In this document: piece after piece, positions 12,801-24,200 of the stretch
How the letters are laid out: the number at the start of each line of letters is the position of its first letter
Numbering within the stretch: position 1 is the first letter of the stretch
Assembly (NCBI GenBank): GCA_013396525.1
Contig: VWYX01000354.1
Location: forward strand, 250,044-314,043
Direction of reading: 5' to 3'
Length of the DNA: 64,000 nucleotides
Source of the DNA: Chaetorhynchus papuensis
Lineage: Eukaryota; Chordata; Aves; Passeriformes; Rhipiduridae
Made by a program: the position numbers and the translations under genes
The notes under the pieces: generated by a model
What the model was told of the DNA's origin: nothing
Seen by the model: the letters and a program-made list of their open reading frames with translations, nothing else
Database searches by the model: none

Positions 12801-13679
12801 ACTAAGTGAAAATAACACATTTACCATTAAGACTTTTGTTTGGGATTGAAGTGAGGAAGAGCTGGCATTGGGAGGTTGGAAGACTCTGGAGGTTTTCCTG
12901 CTGGATCTTTGGGAATACCATATTGACATTTTCTGCATAGGTGAGCTCACCAGCCTGCGAATCTGAGTTTGAGAACTGGTTTTGCAAGGATGCTTGTGTG
13001 CCACTTCTATATACAGGCACTTACAAGACTAAACACTGATAATGTTTCCATTAAAAAAATCTTAGAAAGCTTACAAATCTCTAACAAGAATTAATTTATT
13101 TGGGAGCTAAGAGAAACCTTAGTGTCTGATAAACGAATACATACCTGCAAAGAAACTTTCTATCTGGTGTGACTCTAAAGTGAAAATCCTCAGACAGGGA
13201 AACTAGTTGCTATATTTAAAGACATTTAAACCATCCTCTTAAACACTTTATACAACCTTCCTTCCTCTTTAAATAACAGCACTTCTCTATTTATGTTCTT
13301 GCAACACTAAAGCTTGCAAATTACCCCAAATTCTGCAATAGCTTGGGTTTTTTACACTCCCTAACTCTTGGAGTCAGCAAATATTTACGAAAATTTTGCT
13401 TTTATTTAAAAGTAGTCTAGTCCGGATGGCTGTGAGATGCGACCACTGCTGTGAGGATCGTGTGGCTTATGCTGTCAAAGGCTGGAAAATCACCCCGTTA
13501 TCCCCCTGCCTGCATTAGGAAACTTGGTGGTCTGTAAGCTGGTGCCAGGCACTGGAGGGAGGCAGGCCTGGCTCCTGGTTTTGCAGCACCTCAGCCATGG
13601 CTTCTCCATGCCCAGCTCTGCCCTTCCTCTGCGTTTGGGGAGTGTCACCGTGCTGTCCCCACATCAGGGCTCATCCTCC

Positions 13680-14000
13680 CCTCCGCGTTCTGCTCAGGGA
13701 TTGCTGACCATCGCTCCGCTCTCCCCTGGCCATCGCCGCCCTCCCTTTGCCCGGCCCTTTTCCAAGCGGTGGTTTTGAGGACAGAGAGCCTTTCCCCGCT
13801 GGCTCCCGGGTTCGGCCGGGGTGTGTGTGTCGCCGGGCTGTGCTCGGGAGGGTTTCAGCACAGCGCAGGTGGCGGCGCGTCCCCGGCAAAGCTGATGGCC
13901 CGCGGGAGGGAGGGTGCGGGGTGAGGATGCTGTGGGCGAGCCGCGGGGACGGGGGAGGTTCTTTTGGCCCCGGATGGTTCTGTTCTACGTGTGGGCACAC
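13680..14000. promoter_or_regulatory. CpG-rich islet with G-quadruplex motif
   Basis: CpG is concentrated here: GCGGTGG, TTCGGCCGGGG, GTCGCCGGGCTG, GGCGGCGCGTCCCCGG and GCCGCGGGGACGGGG. GC content is clearly higher than on either side. A canonical four-tract G motif lies at 13904-13921. There is no TATA box or recognised first exon. It could be a promoter or an orphan CpG island. The CR1 LINE begins about 300 bases to the right. Confidence 0.4.
13904..13921 (+). other. Canonical G-quadruplex motif
   Basis: GGG-A-GGG-A-GGG-TGC-GGGG, with loops of 1, 1 and 3, fits the G3+N1-7 rule. Short loops predict a very stable parallel quadruplex. Its place inside a CpG-rich islet is the usual setting for regulatory quadruplexes. 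Confidence 0.75.
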
Positions 14001-14297
14001 GGCCTGGGCAGGGTATGTAACGTGATGTCTGAAGCGGGCTGAGAGGGATAAGAGGCATATCTGGTTGCATGTATGGAGAAAAAGCCCCACATGGCCCCAC
14101 TCTCGGTTTTTTTAGCAGTGTTTCCGTGTCAAGAGACAGGCAGCACTGGCAAAAATACGCACCTGGGGCCCGGGGTTTCTCCTTGTTTTGATGTGTGACC
14201 TTGGATGAGTTATTTAAGCTTTCTATGCTGGGTCCTTTGTACACATTAGAATTTTCTGTGGTAACCTCCCACGCACGAAAGATTGCAGACAATGGGG

Positions 14298-16200
14298 TCA
14301 TAGAATCACTGATGTTGGAAGAGGCCTCCAATATCCCTGGGTCCCACCTTTGATTGATCACACCTTGTCAAATAGACCACGTGAGTGTCACATCCATTTG
14401 GTTCTAGAACACCTCCAGGGAGGGTGACTACACTGCCTCTATGGGCAGCCTGTTCCAATGCTTAACAACCCTTTCAGTGAAAAAATTCTTCCTAATGTCC
14501 AATCTAAACCTACCCGGACCCATCTTAACACTATGTCCTCTCATCCTGCCACTGGCTGCCTGGAAGGAGAGGCTGACCCCCACCTGGCTACAACCTCCTT
14601 TCAGGAAGTTTTAGAAAGTGAAAAAATCGCCCTGAGTCTCCTTTTCTCCAGGCTAAACACCCCAAGCTCCTCATATGACCACTCCTCAGCCACTCCTCAT
14701 ATGACTCGCTCTCTAGACCTATCACCAGCTTCATTGTCCTTCTCTGGACACGGTCCAGCACCTCAATGTCTCACCCGAACAGAGAGGCCCAGAACTGCAC
14801 ACAGCACTTGAGGCACCTCACCAGTGCTGCGCACAGAGGGACAATCACTTCCCTAGTCCTGCTGGTCATGCTGTGTTTCTAATACATGCCAGGATGCCAT
14901 TGGGCCTGGACTCCCTGGCAGCTCATGTTCAGCCATCTGTCAACCCCCAGGTCTTTTTCCACTGGGCTACTTTTCAGCCACTCTTCCCCCAGCCTGTAGT
15001 GCTGCAGGGGTTGCTGTGACCCAAGTGTAGGATCCGGCATTTGGCCCTGTTGGACCTCATACCACTGCCTCAGCCCGTGGATCCAGCCTGTCCAGATCCC
15101 TCGAAGAACCTTCCTGCCCTCCAGCAGATCAACACTCACACCCAAGTATCATCCACAAACTGACTGAGGGTGCACTCAACCTCCTTGACCAGATCTCTGA
15201 TTAAACAGGACTGGCCCAAATACCAAGCCCTGGGAAACCAGCTGCCAACTGGATGTGGCACCATTCACCAACCCTCCCTGGGCCTGGCCATCCATATCAT
15301 TTTTAATCCAACAAATAGTGCACTGTCCAAGCCACAGGCTATCAGCTTCTCTTGGAGAATGCTGTGGGACACAGTATCAAAAGATTTACTGAAGTCCAGG
15401 TAGACACATCCACAGCCTTTCCCCCATCCACTAGCCCTTTTTTGACCAGGTCACCTGGTCATAAAAGGAGGTCAGGTCAGTCAAGCAGGATCTGCCTTCT
15501 CTAAACCCTGGTTGTCCTCTATGTGCCATGTCACGGCACTCAAGATAACCTGTTCCATAACCTTCCCTGGCACTGAAGTCAGACTTATAGTCTGACAGGC
15601 CTATAGTTCCCCAGATCCTCCTTCCAACCCTTCTGGTACATGAACATTGCACCGGCTAACCTCCAGTTGTTTGGAACCTCTGCAGTTAACCAGGACTGAT
15701 GATAAATGATGGAGAGTGGCTTGGCAAGCTCTTCTGCTCTTTGAGCAGCCCCTTCAGCCCCCTTGGGGGAATCCCATCCAGCCTCATAGACTTGTGAGTG
15801 TCTAAGTGGCTCAGCAGGTCACTAAGTGCTTCCTCCTGGATTGCAGTTGGATCTATTCTGCTCCCTGCCTCTGTCCCCCAGCTCAGGGGGCTTGTCGTCC
15901 TGAGGATAAACAGTCTTTCTGTTAAAGACTGAGGGAAAGGGACCCTTAGGTACCTCAGCCTTTTCCTCAGCCTTGGTGACGATGTTCCCCATCACTCCAA
16001 TACAGGATGGAGATTTCCCTTGGCCCTCCTTTTGGTGTTAATGTATTTATAAAATCACTTTCATCATCTTTCACACCAGTAGCCAGTTCTAGCTGAGCTT
16101 TTGCCTGTGTTGAGCCAGGGTTCCCCAAGGCTATTTTCCATAGGATCTCACACAAAGTCAGCTTGACCAGTTCTGCATCACTTGGAGGTAGGCTTCTTCA
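14298..16200 (-). mobile_element. CR1 LINE retrotransposon, 5'-truncated and decayed
   Basis: The 3' end of the element is at 14298 (TCATAGAATCAC on the plus strand, the reverse of the CR1 terminal octamer), and the element runs rightward on the minus strand. Translating the minus strand gives the CR1 reverse transcriptase in order but with many frame breaks. KAQLELATGVKDDESDF is near 16095, and a segment matching the CR1 stretch ending NNWRLA is near 15660-15725. GREGRSCLTDLTSFYDQV-type sequence is near 15450-15500. The catalytic FVDDT box is at 15145-15159, and HYRLGEEWLKSSPVEKDLGV is at about 14955-15015. The endonuclease part of ORF2 and ORF1 are missing, as is usual for truncated CR1 copies. 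The right boundary is approximate. The copy cannot be active. Confidence 0.93.
15145..15159 (-). pseudogene. CR1 reverse-transcriptase active-site box (FVDDT)
   Basis: TTT-GTG-GAT-GAT-ACT on the minus strand gives FVDDT, the equivalent of the catalytic F/YxDD motif of LINE reverse transcriptases; CR1 usually has FADDT. It is preceded by ECTLSQ, as in other CR1 copies. A stop follows a few codons later, so the surrounding frame is broken. Confidence 0.85.
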
Positions 16201-17379
16201 CTCCTTACTTTCCTGCTCTCTTTCTCTCCAAGTAAATGGCCATGGGGGCAACAGGAAATTGTTTTCATGCCAAATAATTAGGTATTTATGGAAAGTACAA
16301 GAAGTGCAAGAACACAGTTATGGAATAATTTGAATCACATGAGAATTCATTAAAAAAAAAAAAAAGATTCCCCCTCCCTATTCTAATGATCTATGTCTTC
16401 ATATGGATCTTGTTTATCTACATCTAAGCCCTCTTGGAAACCTTATATAAGCTTGGCTTCAATGAAATAATGTGGCATTAAGTGCCAGAGATAATGTGTT
16501 ACAAAACCCCTTTTGTTCATTTTAACAAAATTCCTCAACGTGTAACTTTTCTGTTTCACCGAGTTACACAGTTCCAGTTTCCCATTGCTCTTTTTTTTTA
16601 CCTCTGTCATCATTTTCATTCCCAATCTTTCAGCTCTCACTATCTCTGTATCACTTCTTGTGAAAGATTGACAGAGCTGAGCGAACTTTCTTGTCAGGGT
16701 AGACTTAGGACTCAGAGCATTTTCAAACACCTTTTTGTTGACTTTGAGTGAACTGTGACTATTTGTAGTAGATGATGTTTCTACCTGTGGACATGAGGGC
16801 ATTTTCATCAGTCTTGGGGCGAAATCCCAAACCCCTTGAAGTCAAAGAACATTCTGTCAGGCTCTGTGGGTGCAATTCAGTTCTTAGTTTGTGGGGTGAA
16901 GCCCTGCTGTGTCCATGCTGCAGCACAAAAAGCCGATTAGAGGACCATAAACCCTGAAAGCACGTCATGATACCTCAGCCACTATCGTGCTGTGAAATGA
17001 GTATAGTCAGAAACACAGCAAGGGCAGCTTGACAGGCATCAAGTGAAGCAAATATGTGACTTCATCCCTCCTTGCCACATGCAGTGGAAGTTCAAGCCCT
17101 GCTGTCGTTGTGCTCAGTGAAGAGTGTTGACACCTGCCTTTAAAGGGCTGGCACGCCTTGCAGACACATGGTGACCGCTGCAGATGGTGGCTGGAAGGCT
17201 CTGTTGTGCATAGTTATGCAGGAGCAGCATCAATCAGCACTGGAAAATTGGCTCAGAAGGCTTTCCTGACCTGGGGGGATCCAGCTCAGCTGTGTACTTG
17301 GTCTGGACAAGTGCAGGTGTCTAGACTTTGGGCTGTGCCTTTAGGAGTTCTGCTGGATATAAGAATAATCTGGCATGTT
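16201..17379. other. Non-coding, no recognised gene
   Basis: AT-leaning sequence with a run of 14 A at 16352-16365. An open frame of about 121 codons on the minus strand at 16443-16808 is not recognisable. No repeat family was seen beyond the CR1 edge. Confidence 0.5.
16352..16365. repeat. Poly(A) run of 14
   Basis: A homopolymer A tract in AT-rich sequence. No retrocopy is recognised upstream of it. Confidence 0.9.
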
Positions 17380-17690
17380 TTTAAGGGGAGAAAATGACCA
17401 AGGCAAAGCTGTTCCTTCAACTGAAGGATATGAGAGGAGACACTTTTATAACCATCAGAGTAATCCTAAACAAATCCTGAAACTTTAATGGGAGTGATTT
17501 TAGCATATTTTCTGTAGTTTGTAATATTTATTTTGATATATGTTCAGAAAGTTTATGTAATATTTTTCATGCATGAACTACTTTTGGCAAAATATAGAGA
17601 TCTTCACATGCGTAAAATTTCCTATTATGATTGGCCAAGCTTTAATAAATGATCTGTAATAGCAAATATTGGCCGTGTGTTTGGAACAGA
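17380..17690. promoter_or_regulatory. AT-rich candidate conserved non-coding element
   Basis: The block is AT-rich but complex, with TTTAATGGGAG, GTAATATTTATTTTG, CATGCATGAAC, an inverted CCAAT-type box (ATTGGCC near 17631) and AATAAA near 17644. It has no low-complexity runs and no known repeat, which is the usual look of conserved non-coding sequence or of a 3' UTR. It was not tested by alignment. Confidence 0.2.
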
Positions 17691-18329
17691 GTTGTGTCAA
17701 GGCCCAGTGCTCCAGCATGGAAATATCTGCTTATTACAGATGACCTGACCTCAGCTGGCCTTTGTGTTACTGCTACAGAAATTGGTCTGACCTGTGGCCC
17801 TGCTTTCTACCCAGAAAGCTTTTCCAGGCTATGCAAGATCACAGCTTTAGGGACCAGATTCCTCACTTATAGCTTGTCTTATACCCCATGTCTGTCATTT
17901 TCCTGTGACAGTGAAACAAACAAACAGGGGCAAAAATTGATCTCACTGTCAATCATGTAGTATCAGGGAAGCTCTCTTTCATTAGAAAGAGTAATTCTGG
18001 ATTGTAGTCTAGATGTGAATCCAGCTTGTTATGTCCACTAGCAAGAGAGATTAACTTCTGCAACCAGTAGAAAACAGTGCAAGGGAAAAAAAATAAAGAA
18101 AGAAAGCTGGAATTAAATAAGTGACATTTAGAAATAGGAGCTCGTGAGGGATGTCCTTGTGTGCCCATGAGAAAGCAGCGCCCTGTGTTTTAACTACATG
18201 TGAGAATTGTTTTGTATAAAGTGCATGACTTCACAGGGATGAAAGTTTTCAAGTGAAAGTGAAGCTGAAGTGGTTTTATTAAAATATGAGAGAGAGCAGT
18301 ACACTGTTTGGCGTCCTCAGCCTGCTGGG

Positions 18330-18440
18330 TGCCTTCCCCCGTGGGTCCTGCTCACACCGGCGCGCAGAGCGGCGCTCCGGGCACATCCGCGGCTTTCTAG
18401 CACCACCTCGTGGGCAGCCAGGCCCCAAGGCCAGCTCAGC
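18330..18440. promoter_or_regulatory. Small CpG cluster with CTCF-like site
   Basis: A short CpG-dense stretch (CACCGGCGCGCAGAGCGGCG, then ATCCGCGG) stands out from AT-leaning surroundings. On its right is CACCACCTCGTGG at 18401-18413, which matches the reverse complement of the CTCF core at 11 of 13 positions. Together they look like a small regulatory element or insulator candidate. Confidence 0.3.
18401..18413 (-). promoter_or_regulatory. CTCF-like site
   Basis: CACCACCTCGTGG fits YGCCMYCTRSTGG except at two positions (A for G at position 2 and C for R at position 9). It has the same orientation as the site at 8885. Confidence 0.3.
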
Positions 18441-18575
18441 AGAACGCTTCACCCACGTTGCAGGTTTAAACAAACAGCTATGAAATCTGTGTTTGATCTC
18501 TGGGCTTTTCTTCCATTCATTCCTTACCGGCATCGTTTCGCAAAGTGATGCACTGATACATGAATCTCCCTGCAG

Positions 18576-18646
18576 GCACAGGTCCTCCCTGAGGACTACC
18601 AGAAGATCTCAGCCCTTCATGGGAACTTGACAGACCCTGAAAGAAG
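18576..18646 (+). other. Candidate exon (unverified), 71 bp
   Basis: The segment is bounded by an acceptor (AATCTCCCTGCAG) ending at 18575 and a donor (AAG|gtgaac) at 18647. Only one of three frames is open. It starts at the first base and gives a soluble, charged peptide beginning AQVLPEDYQKISALHGN and ending LTDPERR, with two bases left over. Stops lie just outside both proposed splice sites in that frame. The peptide looks more protein-like than most spurious frames here, but I cannot name a family, and 71 bases open in one frame is weak statistics. Confidence 0.2.
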
Positions 18647-18754
18647 GTGAACAATTTTAAAGAAAACAATAATACTTGGCAAAGCTGCTACTGATCCAAT
18701 TTTGCTGCCTGAAAAACATAGGAAAGCCAGCTCTAAACAGATATGAGAAACAAA

Positions 18755-18789
18755 CCCCCTCCCCCCTGCCCCAATCCTCCAAACCCCCC
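18755..18789 (-). other. C-rich / G-quadruplex (minus) and i-motif candidate
   Basis: C runs at 18755-18759, 18761-18766, 18769-18772 and 18784-18789 give four G tracts of 4-6 on the minus strand, with loops of 11, 2 and 1. The 11-base loop is longer than the canonical limit, so stability is less certain than at 13904. Confidence 0.5.
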
Positions 18790-20357
18790 AAACCAAACTA
18801 AAGCAATAAAAGAAAATAATAATTTTCTATTGTTTACAACACAGTGGTCACACTCCGAAAATGTGTCAGGATCTTCTTGGTGGCTGTTTCTCCTCTTATT
18901 TTAAAATGCACAAATCGTAAACAGAGAACAGAGAAGGCTCAGCCACAGCTGACAGGAATGTATGAGGAGATCCACTGAGCAGCAAGAGTACACAGAGCCT
19001 CTGGGTGCTCCTGTAGCTGAAAGTGGGTTTATAGGTTGTGCTGAATACAAACAGACTTTCAACTAAGCTTTAACACCATTTTTGCTCAGTATATAAAGGA
19101 GAACTAGGCTGACAAGGACCTTTCAGCAAAACCACAGCCCTGATCCTGCTCAGACTACTCCAAGTATGTACAAAGAACAAACGTGGTGTTTTATCATCCA
19201 AGGGAGGGATTCAAATTCAAATTCTGTCTGCAGACATACATGGAAAGGAGTATGTAGGAGAAAATGATGTCCTTGTTTCCTTAGCAGCACTCCTCATGGC
19301 ATGGGGCTCTAACCAAAGTTTAGGTTATGTCTCTCAGTGCCAGGTATTGGAGGTCTTGAAGCTTAACTTGCCTTAACAGACTTATTAGCCATTCAGTCTT
19401 GGAGCAGAATTTGGTGAGAAGATTGTTAGAGGCGTTTCCAGGGGAACAGAAATGGTGGGAGTCTGTGTGCAAGTGACTCCTGCTCCAGAGAAGCTCTCTG
19501 GGTGCTGCTGGAGCCAGCACAGCAAGGGCTTTCCCTGGCTGAGCTGTTGGCTACTTTGGGCTTGCCCAAACCTCTGCTTGGAAATCCCAGAGGCTCTTGT
19601 TGTTGTACCTCATCTCCAGTTTCATCAGGAACAGAAGATCCAGTCTCCAGACTTCAGCTGAGTGGGTTGGTTTGGGGTTTTTTTTGTGAGCAGAACAGCA
19701 CCCGATTTACAGAGTACTGATGCAAACATCATCCTCAAATAATTAGTGGTGTGGCCAGTTAATCATCTTGCTGGCTCCAGGTGGAAACATGCCAAGACAT
19801 TTCTGTTATAGTGAGTCCATTACATTTACATTTTATTTGTATTGGATTTTCAAATATTTCTGTATCCTAGTCACAGTTTCCTCCACCAGTTCTTACAAGT
19901 GTTATACATATTTTGGATGGAGCTAAGCAGAAAATATTTTTAGTTAACATGTAAATTCACAGCAGTTTTAGAGTAATTGAATCAATTTAGGGCAAATTTG
20001 ATAAGCTATTTTGGTGAAAAGTGGTGGGAATGTCTGGAAAGCATATTGATGCATTTTCATTTTGAAACCAATCTATATTTAAAAATGAAAAAAAAAAAAT
20101 CAGGCCCAAATTCTTCTTTCCGGTTGGCAGTTGAAAAAAGATAGTTTTCATCCAGTTGTGCCAAAGTTTGTCAGAGTTTGGTGACCTAGTAAACATGTCT
20201 TAATAGGAAAAGAAATATTTTTGTATTATTTGTGGTTGACCTTCTGATGGCTTCTAACCAAGGGTCGTCACAAAGGGTGTTGCAAGCAAGGGTCTTGTAA
20301 TATGCATGGTACTTCTGAAGAAATTGTTATTATAATTTGTTGTCATATGTTATGCAG
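18790..20357. other. Non-coding, AT-leaning, no recognised gene
   Basis: No recognised gene or interspersed repeat. A TATATAAA-like string near 19091 and short A/T runs are the only landmarks. Confidence 0.5.
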
Positions 20358-20408
20358 GTGACCATCCCTGCCAGATTACCTTTGAGGGCTGATAAATCAC
20401 TGCAGCAG
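20358..20408 (+). other. Candidate micro-exon (unverified), 51 bp
   Basis: The right boundary is CAG|gtgagt at 20409, a perfect match to the vertebrate 5' splice consensus. The left boundary is a T-rich tract ending TTATGCAG at 20357. The 51 bases are a multiple of three and open only in the first frame, giving VTIPARLPLRADKSLQQ. It cannot be joined in frame to the candidate exon at 18576, since that junction makes a stop at once. A perfect donor by chance is expected somewhere in 64 kb, so confidence is low. Confidence 0.15.
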
Positions 20409-20904
20409 GTGAGTATCTGTAAGATGAGAGGCAGAATTCCTTGTAGATAACATCTCTGACAACCTCTGGCCAGGAAATTTCAGTGGCAGTGCTCATAAAA
20501 TGACTCTGTCTGAGCTCTCAGCTGATACCATTCTTGTATCATCAGTATCACAAAGAAGACCGTGCAGAAGCCTGTCAGGTTTTTTCCCATTTTCACGCCC
20601 ATGTGCCTTGCTGGTGCATAGCCATCAAATTTCCAATATGAGTACTGGTCATGCTCATAACCTGCTTGTAGCATGTGGGACAGTTAAAACAAGAAAGTAA
20701 AATGTAGCAATGTAGGGGTGTTGCACTCCAGCACCCATGGGCAGTAATTTCCTGCGCTTCCATCAGCCTTGCTCATGACCATCTGATAGATGATACACTG
20801 CTGTTGCTGCCATGATGATTTTTTGCTCTTTCTTTTTTACCCCTTTTATACCTTTTTACAACTTCTGTATTCTCGGTGCTTTTTGCCTACATTCTTGGAT
20901 TTGT

Positions 20905-21265
20905 TTGTTAAGCTGGGAGACTGAACACTTGAGAAGCTTCGTAGTGAGGGATCAGAAAGCCCCAGACCCCAAGGTCCTCTCCAGAACACATTTTGTAAAC
21001 TAAGATAGAACCATCCAGGGGAAGGTTCCTTGGGGAGGGGGGCTCATTCGAGCCTCTCATCGGGGAATCTTTGATAGATGTGCTAATTAGTAACACCTCT
21101 AATGTTATACCAGATCTTTGGTGGGGGGTGCATTGGGGTGTGCATGGAGGTGCATTTGACCTGGACGTGGTGCACCTAAGGATCCTTAAAATAAATACCA
21201 AGGTAAAATCCCTTTTTCCCTTCTAACCGTGTTTGACTCTTGATTTTAAGACCAGGAAAAGGCAT
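20905..21265 (+). mobile_element. Probable ERVL-type LTR fragment (solo or partial)
   Basis: The right part has the features of a long terminal repeat end. A G/T-rich stretch is followed by CCTGGACGTGGTGCACCTAAGG, then AATAAA at 21190-21195. After that comes a short U5-like region ending near AGGCATCA at 21265. The GTGCACCTAAGGATCCTT plus AATAAATACC layout is like bird ERVL LTRs as I remember them. No internal retroviral coding sequence, primer-binding site or second LTR is seen. The left edge and the flanking duplication could not be fixed, so the start is approximate. Confidence 0.45.
21190..21195 (+). promoter_or_regulatory. AATAAA polyadenylation signal of the LTR
   Basis: An exact AATAAA lies about 70 bases before the proposed LTR end, the expected position for an R-region poly(A) signal. 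It could act as a cryptic poly(A) site for plus-strand transcripts. Confidence 0.4.
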
Positions 21266-24200
21266 CACTGTCAGTGCTCTGGCTTGTGCATGCTTGCACA
21301 AGAGTGTGAGGTGTGTAAATTCCACCCAATATACATATATATTTTTATATCTATAGTGCAAGATAAGTATTTAAAATTGAAAAAAAAAAACCTGATCAGT
21401 TTAATCTATCCTTTGGTCATGTCCTCACTTCTTGTTCATCATTCATAAGCATTTGCTGAATAACACAGGCAAGCCATTTTCAGACTATGAGTTTTCTGGA
21501 GTCATTCAGTTCAGCTATTCACTATTCATCTTTTGTGGTAGCAGACTGGCTACTTAAACCACACAGTGGTTTTCCCCTAATTCCTGACTGGGTATTTATA
21601 AACAGTAAGATAAAGGCAGATGAACTGTGAATGCTCTTCTTTGATTGGGAAGATCCTCGTTTGCCTGCCTATGTGGGCATGTGTCCCTAGAGCAGCCCTG
21701 TCCGGAACCGACTGCATCCGTACAAAAATGCAGAAATCTGGGCTTTGGGGAAAGTTCTGTGAACATAATGGAGCACAGTGTGAGGAAGATGTTTCAGGGC
21801 ATTGAACCTGCCACATATATTTTGGATGGGATCTAGCAGTTGTCATGTTTACAGTGCCAAATAACATTGCTTGTTGTCAAATTCCAGGCTTTGTTCTACC
21901 TGCTCCCTATTTGCACACACAGCCCCGTCTCGGTCACGGGGATGGCTGCTTGGGTGGATCTCTCCTACCACCTCCATCCCTGGGTAAAGCTGTGAGGCCA
22001 AGATTTAAAGTCATTTTTAAGGGAGAGATAGAGAGTTATTCATCATTGGAGTTCTCCTGAAGCAAGGGTAACAGTCCTGTTCCCCACTGAGCTGAAAGAG
22101 GAGGAGGCTGCCCTCCAGCACGCTTGTGTTTTGTCAGGCAGGTCGGGATCCATGTTTGGCTGGCTGCTGCTCTTGACCAGGGGCTGAGAATCATGGAGAG
22201 AAGAGAACTGGGTTGGGGGACCTTGCCACTCAGTGTGATCTGGAGCTCTGGTGCTGTCAGCGAGAGACATTCTGCAAAGAAAGGTGTACATGTAACAGCT
22301 GCTCGTGGAGCAGAGACTACCTAGAGTTACACTGCTTTGCAACACCTCTGGGATGAGATTTCTGGGGACTTTTTGGGTCCCAGTATTGATGATTTAGGGT
22401 GGACTCTGCATATCTGGAGAACTTTAAAGCAAAAATATCCTGATGTATCTATGGATTTTAGGGTAACACAGCGAGTGTCTGGGGATTTTGTGGATTGCAT
22501 TTATGAATGCATTTGAATTCTGCCTATGTGCTAGTTCCTGAGGCCATACTTTTTTTCTTCTTGGAGGAAATATGGTATTCTGGGGCAGAGGATGATGGAC
22601 TTTTTGCCAGTTAAGATGCTAATTTTCTGTAATTTGTTTTGACTTGGTTGTATCTTTGTATCTATTTCAAGGATTCTTGCAGAGGCCATCATCATCATAA
22701 ATAACTAGATGGAGAAAGTGGAATTGCCATGGTGATGTGCAAAGCAAGTAGTTTTTATCTAATCAGTTTTTATTTTGGTTACTTCAAGGTCTGTAATTTA
22801 ATGATAAAACCATGAGTTGGATGGTTGACCTTGTTGAATAGGCATTGTTACTGCCACAGAGGGAAACCAACCCACACCTTGGACACCACAGGAACATAAA
22901 CCCACTTCAGATAGCTCCTTGCGCCCCCCAGAACTGCAGGTAAATTGACAGTGATTCTTCCTTCCTTACCTGCAAGGTTTTTCATGGGCAGACATCAATA
23001 TGTTTCATGGAAGTGGTCATTCAAAGACGGTGACATGGAGACAAGGCAGGGCAAACGACTCATAAAGCACTCACTGGGCTTCCCTGTGCAATGCCCTGCA
23101 CTGCAAGGCACTGGGGACCAAGGGGACTTCTCCCACGCTTTGGGGGAAGACATTACCTGAGTGTGACAGTGAGTCAGAGCCAGGATTACGAGGTTACAGC
23201 AGAACAAGATGACAGAGCTGTGTTTACAGTTCTTTCCTTGAAGTGGCATCAGCACACTGGGGCCATAGAGGAGGCGGGGAAAGGCTGCTGTAGACAAGGA
23301 AAGAAATATGAGTTAAAATGTAGTGTGTTTTACAAAACATAAGGCTGAGCACATAAACCATCAGGAAGCATCCCTAAATTGTGTGAAGAAAGCTAAACGT
23401 TTACTTCCCAGACCAAGGACTAAATGCAACACCTTTAACAAAAAGTCTCAAAGCGTGGGGATGGATCAGCACTGGGGGTGCCATGCAAGGTGTCCTCCTT
23501 CTTTATGTGTGACTGCTGAGTTATTCTCCTGTCAAGCAGTGGAGGGCCAGACCTGTCCCCTGAAGTGGGGATATTGTACATACAGAAATCTGTCACTGCC
23601 TCTACAGAGAAGCTGGGACACTGAAAAAATCTGATCATTTCTTTAGCCTGTCTGGCATGAATGCCATAGTTTGAGCAAGGTAGGCTGATGGACTGGGCTG
23701 CCCAAAGGCTGCAAGAACTGAAGGTGGAGTGGGCTGCATCTCCTCTACAGAGTCTCCATGAGGTGGGTACAACAACCCTGTAACACTGTGAATGAAGTCT
23801 TTGGATGGGAATGCTCATTCCTCTGCAGATGCATCGGGGAGAGCTGTGACAGGGCTGGCCAGAGTGTGCCAGAGAGCTGCACTGCATCCGCTTGCTTGTG
23901 TGATGAGGTACAAGTTTCCCTTTTCCACATGAGATGTCTGTAAACCCATGACCTTGCTAGAGAAGTAAAATTCTAAAAAAAAGTAAAACAAGGCTTCATT
24001 TTGTGTCCATGTGAGATTCTTTCAACCACAATCAACAAAGTACCTTAAACATAAGGTATCAAGGCACATTTTCCATTATGTGTACAGACCTTTGTGTTTT
24101 TTTAAATTTGAAAGGTCATTTTAAGAGCCCACAATACTTCTCTGTTACACAGGCCTAACAGAATTTCTGGAAATATTTAATTTTTGTACTGTGTTGAAGG

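Noticed and set aside
14879..15652. Short minus-strand frames that look like a reverse transcriptase gene
   Set aside because: They are fragments of the decayed CR1 LINE, not a host gene.
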